From Trogon surrucura (Eukaryota; Chordata; Aves; Trogoniformes; Trogonidae), in contig CM036618.1 in the NCBI GenBank assembly GCA_020746105.1, positions 7,448,501-7,512,500 on the forward strand: 64,000 nt of DNA, written 5' to 3'. Both the position numbers and the translations under genes were made by a program. Every line of letters starts with the position of its first letter. The stretch's first letter is position 1. The notes under the pieces are model-generated. The model did not search any database, was not told the DNA's origin, and saw only the letters and a list, made by a program, of their open reading frames with translations. This document shows, piece by piece, positions 45,701 to 58,246 of this stretch.

Positions 45701-47520
45701 GACAAAGTAGAGGAAAAGGAGACAGAGAACTGTATAGGGCAGTGCTGCTGCTCTTACAAAAATAAGTAAAAAGAGGGAATAAGGATCTTGCAAGAAGTTA
45801 CCGTGTAAAAATAACATCGTGGCTCTTGCCTTTTGCTATTTCCCACACACACACTTCAAACGGAGTGTGGGAGCACAGAAGAATGAGATGACTACAGCTT
45901 TCTTCAAGGACCTTGTAGATCAAGACTCCAGAGCTTCCTTCAGTTAGACACCTTTGGTCTAATTGAAATTTGGTCTAATCGGTTTGCTGTCTTTCGTAAG
46001 AGGTGAAATTCAACTCTGTGCATATTTTATGTGCCTTGTAATAATACCCTCTCATTTATGGCAGAAGAGGCATTCTGTTGCCCTCCTATGACACTTCTTT
46101 GGGATTGCAGCTGGAAGATGTGTCACTGGGACTCCTCTTTGTTTCCTTACTATGAACTAGATGCTGATGACAGATGCTGGATTGGCAGCCCAGAAGAAAC
46201 AGATACTCCAGGCCAACAGCTTGCACAAGTGGTGACAGTTCAAGTGTCTGTCTTCTGTATGGCACCTATCACTTTGCTGCTTGGCCACACAGGTAAATCA
46301 GCAGCTGTCAGATAGCACTGTTCAAGCACTTCTGCTGGACTGGGGTGGTGACTCACCTGACAATGTCATGGGAACACAGCCAAAGCTGATACAAGATTTC
46401 AGCTCTTTATTTCAGTCTTTTTTTTTTTTTTTTCCCTTTTTAGGGAAGGAGAGATAGTTTGCGCTTCTACCTGCCCCTTTAGGGATGTCTTTCTGACAAA
46501 GGTTGCCCTTCCTGAAGCATGTCCTTCCTGAAAAGGAGAGAAACAAGAGGAAGGTGGGACCACGGCACCCTGCTGGAGACAGCAGTGCTGCCCAGCTCCT
46601 CGTGGTCTTTATACTGAGTACTGCTGCCAGCACTTGGATTTGGTAATGCTAAGATCGCTCTGGCACCTGCGTGCTATATTGCAATCGCTCCTGAATATTT
46701 GGATGTCAAAGGCAAAATAGTGATAGTGAAGTCCATGCCGTACAAAGCGCTGTATCAGCCTATAAACGTACATGCTGCCTGTGCCCTCTGCTTCTCAAGG
46801 AATGGTAGACTTGGCCCTTGTGCATAAAATAACTAAAAAATAAACATATATGTATATACATACAGCACATGTGTGTATATACACAAATGTGCATTATGCA
46901 TGTGGATGTGTATATACATGAACTTAGGGAATAATGTGATCTAGTCCTTTTTCCTGATATTAAAGCAAATCCATCACATAAAATGAGCAAGCTTCCTCCT
47001 GAGAACTGTTACGTCGTTCTTCTCCAAACTCCTCTGTGAATACCATGGCTGTGTTCTGTGTAAAATTTCCTTTCTAATTTCTAATCTAAGCACATCCACC
47101 ACCATACTGTGTCCACTGATTCTGAGCAGCGCTGCTTGTAAGCTTTAGTCCTTTCTTCTCCCTCAGATCTGCCCATGGATGTATTTATGGAGAGTGAGTC
47201 CCTCCCTTCTCTGTTTTGTGAGACTAAACAACCTCTTTTGGACTGCTCGTACTCCAATATGATTCAAATGGCCCTTTTCCACACCTGTTCCAAGCATATT
47301 TTATTATTCTTGAACATGGCCTTTTCATTCATTTTTCAAGAGTATGTCTTACTAGTTAAACAATGGCATCAACATTTGCCTCTATGATGGAAACACTTCT
47401 CCGGATAAAGCGAAGAACCACATTCATAATTTTTGTGGCTGCATCATGCTAGTGGCAGCAACCAATTACTGCTCTGATTTTTCTCCACAACACACAATGG
47501 GGTGCATTAAGAAAAGCGTG
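42713..47520. other. gene-poor stretch; poly(T) and TA/TG microsatellite
   Basis: Contains a T-run at about 46420-46435 and an imperfect TATA/TGTG microsatellite at about 46846-46925. No gene is supported. Confidence 0.45.
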
Positions 47521-48094
47521 TTCAGCAGGTCTAGGGAGGTTCTCCTCCCCCTCTACTCTGCCCTGGTGAGGGGAGAATCTGGAATACTGTGTTGAATTTT
47601 GGGTTCCTCAATTCAAAAGAGACAGGGACCTACTGGAGAGAGTCCAAGGGAGAGCTACGAGGGTGATCAAGGGACTGAACATCTCTCCTGTGAAGAGAGA
47701 CTGAGAGACCTGGGGCTGTTTAGCCTTGAAAAGAGACGGCTGAGAGGGGACCTTATTAACGTGTAGAAATATCTGAGGGGTGGGTGTCAAGGGAAAGGGG
47801 ACAATCTCTTCTCAGTGGTGGCCAGCAAGAGAACAAGGAATAACAGGTTTAAGTTAGAACACAGGAAGTTTCACCTCAACAGGAGGAGAAACTTCTTTCC
47901 TGTGAGGGTGCCGGAGCCCTGGCCCAGGCTGCCCAGAGAGGGTGTGGAGTCTCCTACTCTGGAGACTTTCAAACCCCGCCTGGACGCGTTCCTGTGTGGC
48001 TGCCCTGGGGGATCCTGCTCTGGCAGGAGGGTTGGACTGGATGATCTCTGGAGGTCCCTTCCAACCCCAAACATTCCATGATACTGTGATTCTA
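47521..48094 (+). repeat. CR1 LINE 3' fragment
   Basis: Plus-strand CR1 of the same general subfamily as the 15.6 kb insertion. Blocks: GGAGGTTCTCCTCCCCCTCT, GGGCTGTTTAGCCTTGAAAA, CTGCCCTGGGGGATCCTGC and GGTTGGACTGGATGATCTC, then TTCCAACCCCAAACATTCC. The ORF2 frame is interrupted by a TAG near 47763. Confidence 0.92.
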
Positions 48095-49026
48095 TCTACC
48101 CTTTCAAACAAATGACTTCTCACCATTAGCGTAAATGCAGGACCAGTGCAGGACCTTGCACTTTGCACTACTGCCTTTCACACCAAGAGGCTTAAAAATA
48201 GAGGGAGCATAGTTGGATTAGGCCACTATTTCATTACTTTCTTTCCACTTCAAGACTTCCTCTTTAAACAGCTGTGTCTAAGTCTTGTCTCATTTTTGGA
48301 CATATGAAGCAATCTCCAGAAACATGAACTAAATTTAACTCTGTACATTCTTCAAAATGCATTGTTGATTTTGCTTGCAAGAAAAACATTTTAACAGCAG
48401 AATGAAAAGGCAAAAATAATACTAAGATGCTGCAAAAGGATTTTTGCAGGTTTTTTGACACTCATATCTTTAAGGAACTTATTTTGGGATCTGATGAACT
48501 GTTTTCTAACAGTGCCTGCTTCTTCCTTTCTACAAATTGTCAAATGAGTCTGCCCCAGCAGAGCAGCTGAAGCATGTAGTTAAAATCAGGTGAAGCGAGC
48601 CCCTCTTCACTGTTTATCTGAAAATTCAAAAGAATATTCCAGTCAGTGACTGAAATGTTTGGCCACATGAAGTACGCCATGCTGCCCTTCTCTGAAAATT
48701 ACAGGTGGACATCAGCACTTCTCTGAGTGTTACAACAAAGGTGGATTTCACACATGGGTGTTCCTGTGTCCCTTTTTGGCCACTAGCTCTGGAGTAACAA
48801 AATGTTCCAGTAAAACACAGGAGTAGAGCTCGTCAGCAAGAATGAAAAATGCTGAGGCTTTGGCACTTGGATTTTTCACACACTGAGAAGAAAACAGATC
48901 ATGGAGCAGTCACTTGGGATGTCAGAGAACTGCTTAAAAGAACTAAACTCCCTAAATCCAGTCACTATTAATGTGTCATGAGACAAATACACTGAAAGAA
49001 AACTTTTTTTTTTCCAGAAGTGTTTT
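48095..49026. other. no gene recognised
   Basis: AT-rich unique-looking DNA without a supported coding region or repeat. Confidence 0.5.
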
Positions 49027-49540
49027 CATAGAATCATAGAACCAATCATAGAATCACAGAATCATAGAATCATAGAATGGTTTAGGTTGGAAGGGACCTT
49101 AGAGATCATCTAATCCAACCCCCCTGTCATGGGCAGGGACACCTCTCAACTAGATCAGGCTACTCAGTGTCTCATCCAACCTGGCCTTGAACACCTGCAA
49201 GGAGAGGACATCCACAGCTTCTCTGGGCAATCTATTCCAGAGTCTTGCCACCCTCACACTGACGAATTTCTTCCTAAGATCCAGTCTAAATCTATTCTCC
49301 TTCAATTTAAATCCATTTCCCCTTGTCTTATTGTTGGACACTCTCGTAAAAGTCCCTCCCCAGCCTTCCTGTAGGTTCCCTTCAGGTATTGGAAGGCAGT
49401 GATAAGGTCCCCCTGGAGCCTTCTTTTCTACAGGCTGTACAATCCCAGCTCCCGCAGCCTGTCCTCATAGCAGAGGTGCTCCAGCCCCTGGATCATCTTT
49501 GTGGCCTCCTCTGAACTCATTCCAACAGTTCTATGTCCGT
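49027..49540 (-). repeat. CR1 LINE fragment with expanded tail
   Basis: Minus-strand CR1 with an extended octamer tail (five or more ATAGAATC-type units, 49027-49078), then TTAGGTTGGAAGGGACCTTA, the GGGCAGGGACACCTCTCAAC block, and the ORF2 C-terminus in reverse complement. It ends near TTCCAACAGTTCTATGTCC. Confidence 0.93.
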
Positions 49541-52500
49541 CTGATATTTGTTGCAAGAATTGCTGTAATTTCAAATTTGAACACGAATAAGTTTTGGAGT
49601 TCTGATTTCCCATCTTATTAATATTCTGATTAAATGGTGTAGAAAATGGCTGAGACGGTAAATTACCTCTGACCAATTCTATGCTACCATTTGTCCCTGT
49701 ATCAGGCCAATCCTGTTTTCTTAGAGCTCACTCTGAAAAAAGTACTATCCTCTAGCAGACTGGAGTGTCTAAATAAAACCATTGGTTTTGCTCTTGTTTG
49801 TAACAGAAGGTCGTGAAGAGAGATTAGATGTTCCTGAGTATAGCAGGAGCTCTGGAACAATTACAAACTGGAATTTCTGAAAAGGAAGGAATTTGATGTG
49901 AAGAGCCAAGTCATAAGGATTAATTAGCTTCAAGAAAGGATGCTGACTTTCAAGTAGCCTGGACTGGAAATAACACAGATGGAGAAGTGAAAAAGAATAG
50001 AAAACATCGTGTCTGCACACTGTGCTCCAAGTGGGTGTTTTTGGGAAATTGCCAGCTAAAGGATTCAACTTCTGGTAGGAAAAGTATGATTTACCCATGC
50101 CCATACCTATGGGTCATCAACTCACAAATTGGCTGATTAGTTAATGGTGCTTCCTTAGAAGAAAACACTCAAGTTTGTGAGTATATTTCGTGATAAACTT
50201 CTGGCAACTCCAATGTTGTTGCTGGAGCGCACCCCCCTTTTCTGTCACACATCCTGCTCTGCACTTTCTGGTGGCCAAATAAGAGTCCAGACAACGCAAC
50301 AAACTATTCCGTGTAAATAATTTCTTTGTGGTGTTTTTCTCCCACTGTACACAAAAAGCCTGCAAATCTTTGCACCTTAAATCGTGAAAAACAGAAATAA
50401 TCTCAGTTCACTGTCGCATCTAAAATGGGAGCTGAAGAACATTTTACTTGTGAAGACATAAATCCAGTCTGCTGTTTGCCTCTCTAATTCCTTTGTTTCT
50501 GAAAGCAGAATAGGAGCTGCTTCTCCTCCTTCAGGTTGAGATGTTAATAACCGTTCAAGTGTAAATGCAGCATCAAAATTTCCACTGGTAGTCAGTGAGT
50601 GAAACAGAAAAATCTTTTGCTGTTTTTGTGGGAATATACCCTTGTAAAATGAATAATCCTCAATACTTCAACTATTTAAGAGGGAAAATATTAAGCAATC
50701 AGGTGCTTCTGAAGTGCTCGGTCCGTCGTTAGGGTGAGCTTGCTGCCTCTCTAGAAAACCTCATGTGCATTTGTTGGCAGCAGGCATCAATGCCCCGAGA
50801 GAGAAGATATACAAGCCTGAAGGAATGGACATAAGTTGTTACTCTGCATGACAAAAACAACAAAAATAAATTAGTGAATGCCTCCAAAACTCTGCCAAGG
50901 AGCCCTTCTCCACAGTTGTAACTGCTTTACTAAGATGAGAGCTAACCCTTCTAATTGAAAAGAATACATATTTCTTAGATCCAATCACAATTCTGACTTT
51001 TTTAACAAATAAAATTGATACAGTTTGGTTTGTCTGGGGATGGGGAGGAAGAAATGGGTCCTTTCTTGATCTGGGCAATGTTTTGTGTGCAGTAATGTCT
51101 AATGGTTTTGTCAGATGTAATTTACTTGATAACTTTCAGAACCAAAAACACAGGAAACCAACTCTTTAATAAAATTTAGTAGCCTGCTGGAAATAGTTAT
51201 GCACCTTACAGAAGCATCCACTGATTATAGCAACACAGTCTAGAGTTCAGTTACTATAACTGAAGGTGAGGGTGTGTAATTGTCAGGGAAAGCAATATTT
51301 TATTGTAGAATTTTTTGAACAGCGGGTATTTGGTCAACTCTGGCGATTCCACAGATGTACAGGCTGCCCCTTGGGAATGCTATTTATAAACACAAAAGTG
51401 GTTGAACAGCACTCACAAAAAGGCTGCCAGTGTCAAGAAAATTAATGACAATCTTACATTGTTTGAGAATGAAGAGAGAAGAGGCATTGTGTTAAGCTTA
51501 AAGCATGAAGTGGTAGACAAGTGTGTTTGTATTCCTTTGCCTTGACATCTCTATCGAAGACCGTGATACTGATGAAAATGCACTACTCGTGGCAGTGACA
51601 GATGAGAAAAATCAACACAGGAAGATGTAAACATACAGGTAACTCCATGTCCCTTTCTCCAGAAGGCTCCCAAAGGTCCCCTGTAACAGATCACCATGAA
51701 GAATATTGCGTCTTCAAGTCCCGGAGCTTGCAGGGTGTGGCTTTGCTGTACTTCTATTAACAAAAAAAAACCCCATCAACCACAATAAAACCACAAAAAA
51801 AACCTCAGGACAATCATACTCAAAATAGTTCCCTGAGTGCAAGTAATATGTGCAGAGTGCCCGCACTTGATCAGTCTTTCTGGTGACAGATTGGTTTTCG
51901 TTGGAATTTTAAAAATTACACTTGAACATGGTGTAACCGCAAGTCCAAACTGCTCTGAAGACTTAACAGTTCCCCACCTTAAAAGTTTCCTGCCGGGTTT
52001 GGAAGCTGAACTGACCGAGTAAAACCATCAGATGAGAACTAGCACAAGAGCAAGACACACAAACCCAAAAGTTCAGTGTCAAAGAATGACACGTTCCAAT
52101 TTACAGTGATACAAGTATTCATGATAATATATCAAAACGCTTTAATAAAACTTAACTACCTTTTGAGCCAACTTTATATCTTTAGATCACTGCAGTCAGG
52201 ACAGCACTGCTGTTACTGATGGAGCGAGGGAAAAATCGCATTGCTAATACTGTCTGCTTTGTGTGAAGTCATCTCTGCAGAGAAAAAGGCTTCTTATCCC
52301 CCTCCCGGAACATGTGTGAGAACTGTTACAACAACGAGCATTTTTTTTTACTTTTATTTTGGTAAGACAAAATCGCTGAAGGCCACAGCTGTCGATTCAT
52401 TCAGATGCTGAAGGAAACCATTAGCCCATTGGACCCTGAAGACGACATTTCTTTGTGCTAGATGTTAATATAAGGAAATCCCAAACAGTGGCTGCCAAAG

Positions 52501-53937
52501 GGACTTAATACAAATGCAAAATGCCAAATGTACCTAAAAGGGAAGGAGGAAGGTGGTTGCTTATTTGAGAAAAAAAATAAATACGCCAGCGAAAAGCTCA
52601 GTTTGCTTTTTTCCTGCTTCTTCTTAAGTATAGCGTGATGTACTACAACCAAACTGTGCAGATGAACACTCTCATGTGTTTAAATCAAATAAAATATGCT
52701 TGAAACTACACGTATGCTTACACATATGGTTATACCGTTAGTGACTACACATCCACGTGAAATGGTTTTTTATCAGGGTGACACAGATGGAGTATCTCCA
52801 CAAACTCGCTGCTGTTTGCAGCTTTGTGCTAATTAGTTGCAATAGCCCAGTGTAAATGAATTGACTCCTCAGAAGAGCTGTCAACAAAAAAACTGTAACA
52901 GCTGCCATCAGAGTAACTATTCTCTCAGTTTACTGTTATAACAGCCTCCCAGCAGAAACGTGCTCAGTTGCTGCCTACACTTAGCCTGAATTTCAGATAC
53001 ATCCTCCTCTAATTCTTTTCTTTCAAGATTCAACAGTGACAAGTCCTTTATTTGATAACTGTGCAACAGAAGTGACATTTCTAATACTTAATTCAGGATT
53101 TTAAATGTATATAGTACTGGACAAGCTGTTATCTGCAAGAATGTCTTAGTCAACATTGGATACTATTTGAAGGAAGTATTTTTTATACAAAAAAATGAGG
53201 CCACAGAACTTATCCTGGCTCCCTGTCCAGTGCTCAGCCCAGAAAAACAGAGTAAGGCATAGGAATTTCTGGCATGAGGCAAAGGAATAAAACAAGGAAA
53301 AAAACCAGTATTTGCCAGTCAAGGCTGTATTATAAAGAAGAGAATGCGACGGACTGAAGAGGTTGATAATAATGGAGGAAATAGATCAGGAGTGGTTAAA
53401 CTTTAAACAAAGGACAGAGGAATTTGTTTCTGCTGGCTGATATTCCTCAGCCTTTTCAACCAAGAACTTCACTGATAAGCAACAAACCACTTTTGTAGTG
53501 GTGCCACAACATTTTTTCCAGATAAAGACAAATAAAATCAGGATAAACTTCCAATGGCCACAATATTCTGCTCATTTTAGTTGCTTGCTTGTTCCACCAT
53601 TCTCTCCATTGTGAGAATGCAAATGCAGTTGGTTTACAAAGATCAAAGATCATCTGCAATTATTTTGACCAGCTCCCGAGTTCTCCTAAATCATCACTGA
53701 CCCGCACCCCGTGCTTTGAAAAATTGGGCACTAGTGCATGATTCTTAAGGCAGCCTGAAAACTGGCACCCCAAATTCTTTAGTATCACCACCTGTCCGTA
53801 GTGACACGGTATTTCATCCTCCTTTAGCAATAATCCGCAAGAAAGATGAGGACTAGTTGCTCTTTACTTGGCTGCAGGGAGCTGTGCTGTGGTTGCACAG
53901 GGTCCTGCCTTTCTAAGAGCCCTGCACAGCAGTCAGG
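49541..53937. other. gene-poor AT-rich stretch
   Basis: About 4.4 kb of unique-looking DNA. Frames of up to 111 codons show no domains, and short A-runs are scattered. No gene is supported. Confidence 0.45.
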
Positions 53938-54250
53938 ATCATAGAATCACAGAATTATTAAGGTTGGAACAGACCTCTAAGATCATCAAGTCCAACCGTC
54001 AACCTGACACTACCATGACCACCAAACCATGTCCCAAAGTGCCTCGTCTACACATTTTTTGAACACTTCTAGGGATGGCGACTCCACCACTTCCCTGGGC
54101 AGCCTGTTCCAACGTCTCAACACCCTTTCAGTAAAGAAATTTTTCCTAATATCTAATCTAAACCTCCCCTGGTGTAACTTGAGGCCATGTCCTCTCATCC
54201 TGTCATTAGTCACTTGGGAGAACACTGCATCATGAAGTGCCTGTAGGGGT
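53938..54250 (-). repeat. CR1 LINE 3' fragment
   Basis: Minus-strand CR1: ATCATAGAATCACAGAATT, GGTTGGAACAGACCTCTAAG, ATCATCAAGTCCAACCG, then the ORF2 C-terminus in reverse complement (frame 54010-54225, with [16 protein letters not shown] and [13 protein letters not shown]). Confidence 0.93.
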
Positions 54251-57178
54251 GTAGGAAGTAAATAAAGACAAAGTTGTTTTGCTTCTTAAAATAATGCAAA
54301 CCTTTCTCCCTCCCCCAATAGTTAAAAGGAATTATATGATTAGATGTTATTTTGCAAGCTTCATTTGCCCCTTCCTTGAAAATCTACATTTTGATATAGT
54401 TTCTACTTAGAAAACAATTGCTCTGTGGGGTTTTTTGGGGTTTTTTTTGGTGGGGTTTTTTTTTTTTTGAAGAGCTCTGTCTCATTCTATGGAAGAAGCA
54501 GATGCATTCTCTGCTGAGTATACAGCGAAGGGAAAAATACTGTGTGTGCTGAATGATTATTTTCCCACAGTCTCTATTTTTCAAAATGAAATATATCTGC
54601 TGCTTCTTCAAACCAGCAGAGGGAGTTTTCTGTCTAAATATTTTTTTAACTCCTGAAACACAGACCTGTCTTTCTTTTTTAGTTAAAGCTGTGTTACCAA
54701 GAAGGAACTGCTACCGACACCAGTAGGTGAAATTTTACAATCAAGGCTGTTTAACTCGTTAGTGCTAGAGGCTGTATGATTCCAGGCATTTTTTATAGGT
54801 ATTATTGTGCAAAAAGTTGCTGTCATGAAAAATGCAAGAGTATAAAAAGCATGAAAAATTGACTTGGCTGGAATGTTTGGGGACAAATTATTTGGTTAAA
54901 GGGGGATGTACAATTATTGCAGTATATGTGCCACTTGAAGCATGAAGCCGTAACAGATGGCACGTGATTAAAAAAGAAAAAAAAAAGCCAGCACCTTTAT
55001 TTATTTGTGCTCTAGAGAGAAGTTTTGAAAGTTCTGGTTTAGATTTCTTTATTTGGAAGTAATGGGGTGATTTTAAGATTATTGCAGTGGTAAAAAAGTC
55101 CAAGTGAAATGCTCACTGTAGCACTACTAGGAAAAGAGTCTATCATTATTCCAAAGTGAGGAAGGAACTCGTTGTAGCTGATTTAGAAGGTAATTATTGG
55201 TAAATAAGCATTTTGCACACGACAGAGTGGACAGAAAAGAAATGAAGTAGTCACATGGCTTTACGGTTGAGCCGTAATAATTAATAGTTAACAGTTAAAA
55301 GCCTAGCACAGATGTATTTTCCTTATATTATAGGTGCCAACTCATGTAAGAATGCTAAATACGGGTCTCTGTGCTGCTGCGAGTTACACATGAGCGGACT
55401 CTTGTGTTTTTGCAAAACTCTCTGCAACAATCTCTTGTCAAACTCAACGAAGCGAGAGGCAGACACAACTGTTCAGCGCCACACAGCTCGTGGACTGACA
55501 TCCCAAAGAAGGGCTGGCTTTGACGTGGGCAAAGCATGAGATTGTACAGGGCTGCACATGATGGATTCGGCAGTGGTGCAGGCGGTCGTCCAGAAAGGAA
55601 AAGACTTGGGGGCTCAGCAGCCACCAGGGGCTCCCTCAGGAACCATCCCATTTCTGCCTCGCTGGTACTGAAAAGGAGATGGAGGTTGAAGCACAGGACT
55701 GGCCGGATGCTGGAGCACGACCATCAGAGCAGATGAGCTCTGAATAAAAATTCAGTTTTTGCACTGAGACCACTAAGAAGCTCTGAGCCAGCCCCTTGCT
55801 GCAGGTATCAGGTCACGTAAGAATGAACCAGAGAATATTTCAGAAAGCCAGTATCCTGCTGTTCCACAGACTAAGAACCAGGAATTGGTGCTTTGCTCTC
55901 CATCGTGTTCTAGATTGAAGAGGAAGGCAAAGGTAGCTTTATGTCACCGTGAGTGTTCATTCAGGGCTGATCCAAAGGTAATAATGATGTTTAAATAAAC
56001 TCAGAATGAGCTTCTGCCCTAGTTCAGACCAGCTTCCTGAAAGAAGGCTACATGGAGCTCCTTCAACTCTCTGTAAAGGCATAAGCTACGAAAATTTCAT
56101 CTCTCACCTCTTGTTCTTGCATAGCCTTGTGGCAGGGCTTAAAAAGGTGAAAATTGCCACATCAGATTGTATAATTCCTCCCATCCTTTATCTTTTTTTT
56201 AGCATGCAGCTCCTCAGATGAAATGGAAAAAAAATACAAAGAAGACAGATGAGGATCATTCATCCTCAGGGAAGTTATTTTCTGAATTCTTGTAAGGAGC
56301 AACTTCAAACTCTAAGGACGATGCTTTCTTTCCACGCCAAATCTCCTCTTGCCATTAATTACTGCAAAACCGGGGGTGCAGTGAGGTTGTATTTTTATGA
56401 AAAAATAGATTCTCCTTTTAAGGGGAGCATCATGAAGCCATTTATCAGCATTAAATGCTATACGTGCTCCAAGGAAATTCTGTCACTTGTACATTTTCAG
56501 TTCTGGTGTCGGAAGTAATAGAATCACACTTTGCCTCAAAATACAGCAAAAGAGGTAAAATGTCATAACACAATATGCTGTACACTTGTTTACACGTTCA
56601 GACTTCCCATTTTGTCTTCAGTACTCGTTATCTGACTCATTTTCTGTTTATAGGCCATGAGAAACACACTAAGCAAAAGCTGACTCCTGGAAATACTTGA
56701 CATTCTTTTTAGGTTAATTTTGTCCTCAGCTTGGCTGAAATGGCTCATTCTGAACCACTCATAAAAGGATGTCTGCAGCAGGGAAGACAGAGTATTTTCA
56801 TTTCAGAGAGCCCTGCTGGGTTATATTCCCTGATTTTCATCAAAACCAGACCATGTTTACTTGTCCTTTTGGCCTCAGGGTCACTGTTTTTCTTTAAATC
56901 GGTTTACTTCTAAGTAGTCGTTTTCACTCATTCCTGAGTTTCCCACAAAAACCTAAACAGTAGCAGTCTGATATAGCTTTGAACACTTTCCTCCTTTTTT
57001 TTAAGTACATCTTCAATAAAAAAAAACCCAGCAAAAAAAAAAATACAGAAAAACACCCTTAAGACTTTCTCTGCCCAAAGGGGACTTTGCAAAATGATCC
57101 CAGGGTGGGTGTTTTGGGCTAAGGGTAAGAACCAGGAGGCTGCTGGGGGAAGAGGTGGGAAAAGCCCTGGATGCCTCA
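54251..57178. other. no gene recognised; G/T homopolymer tract
   Basis: At about 54427-54470 the plus strand alternates GGGG and long T-runs (GGGG, T6, GGGG, T8, GG, T, GGGG, T12). A-runs lie near 57018-57045. No coding region is supported. Confidence 0.45.
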
Positions 57179-57691
57179 GAGGGCCGGGGTTTTGCTGGGG
57201 GGCGGCCTGAGGGTCTCAAAAGGGCTGGGTTTTTGCTGGAGAATGGCCTGAGGGTCTCAGAGGGCCGGGGTTTTGCTGGGGGGTGGCCCTGAGGGTCTCA
57301 GAGGGCCGGGGTTTTGCTGGGGGGGCGGCCTGAGGGTCTCAGAGGGCCGGGGTTTTGCTGAAGGGTGGCCTGAGGGTCTCAGAGGGCCGGGGTTTTGCTG
57401 AAGGGTGGCCTGAGGGTCTCAGAGGGCCGGGGTTTTGCTGGAGAGTGGCCTGAGGGTCACAGAGGGCCGGGGTTTTGCTGGTGGGCAGCCTGAGGGTGTC
57501 AGAGGGCCGGGGTTTTGCTGGGGGGTGGCCCTGAGGGTCACAGAGGACCAGGATTTTGCTGAAGGGCAGCCTGAGGGTCTCAGAGGGCCGGGGTTTTGCT
57601 GAGGGGTGGCCCTGAGGGTCACAGAGGACCGGGGTCTTGCTGGAGGGCGCCCCGAGGGTCTCAGAGGGCCGGGGTTTTGCTGAGGGGCGGC
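57179..57691 (+). repeat. 40-bp G-rich minisatellite, 13 copies
   Basis: Thirteen tandem units of 40-41 bp built as GAGGGCCGGGG, TTTTGCTG, a G-rich block, GGCCTGAGGGTCTCA. The TTTTGCTG core (TCTTGCTG once) recurs every 40 or 41 bases. Each unit has three to four G-runs on the plus strand and a CpG. It ends where the CpG island begins. Pro-rich open frames on the minus strand (for example 57339-57899) are by-products of the repeat. Confidence 0.95.
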
Positions 57692-58156
57692 AGAGCCCTC
57701 GGACAGCGCCTTCCCGCGGGGGAGCTCCGAATGGTGAGGGCGGTGCCGCCACCCCATGTGGGAAGGGGGCATCGTCCCTCTGAGGCAGGGAGGGAGGGGG
57801 TGTCCTCAGGAGAAATGACCGCGGGGCGGGCGGCGCTAAGCGGGAGGCAGCGCGGCCGAGGGGCAGCGGGGGGAGCCGGTGGCTGAGGGGGGCGGCCACG
57901 CGGGGTGGGGCGGGGCAGCGGCGGTGACGTCACCCCGCCTGGCAACGGCCGCGCGACGCGGCGCGAGGGAAGGCGGTGGCGCGCGCGGCTCTCGCGGGAT
58001 TTGGCGACCCCCGCCGTGGGCGGGGCGGGGGCGGTGCCGGCGGTGCCGGAGCTCGCCCGAGGCGAGGCGGCGGCGGGACGGGACGAGAGTGCGGTTGCAT
58101 CTGTCCCGGGCCGCCGGCGGCTCGGAGCAGCCCCTTTCACCCCCATAGCGGCACGG

Positions 58157-58180
58157 ATGGAGCCGCCGTGCCCGGTTTGA
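58157..58180 (+). other. short upstream ORF in candidate first exon
   Basis: ATG to TGA, seven codons, in a GC-rich stretch ahead of the better-placed ATG at 58243. It has C at -3 and G at +4, a weaker context. If the transcript starts upstream, it could dampen translation of the main frame. Confidence 0.3.
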
Positions 58181-58242
58181 GCCTGTCGGCGGGACCCGGA
58201 GCCGCTCCGCCGAGCCCGGGCGGGCGGGCGGGCGCGCGCAGC

Positions 58243-58246
58243 ATGG
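58243..58246 (+). CDS. candidate start codon and first coding bases of an unidentified gene
   Basis: The ATG at 58243 has A at -3 and G at +4, an optimal Kozak context, and is followed at once by a consensus splice donor (ATGG, then GTGAGC at 58247). The model is a first exon contributing only ATGG, with a phase-1 intron that may run to the end of the window. Without splicing the frame would stop at 58383. The gene is not recognisable because no downstream exon could be fixed with confidence. Confidence 0.4.

Larger units (their letters stand above)
57692..58246 (+). promoter_or_regulatory. CpG-island promoter of an unidentified plus-strand gene
   Basis: Very GC- and CpG-rich, unlike the rest of the window. 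Candidate sites are an E2F-like TTCCCGCG (about 57710), GC boxes GGGGCGGGG-type (57905-57916 and 58018-58030), a full palindromic CRE TGACGTCA (57925-57932), an RFX-type half site CCTGGCAAC about 6 bp further on, and TCTCGCGGGA (57990-57999). There is no TATA box near them, as is usual for housekeeping promoters. The start site is not visible; it probably lies between about 58,000 and 58,130. Confidence 0.7.

Noticed and set aside
57339..58146. Long Pro-rich minus-strand open frames (for example 57339-57899 and 57661-58146)
   Set aside because: They arise from a G-rich 40-bp repeat and GC-rich CpG-island DNA that lack stop codons on the complement. The repeat unit is not a multiple of three, so there is no stable protein repeat.
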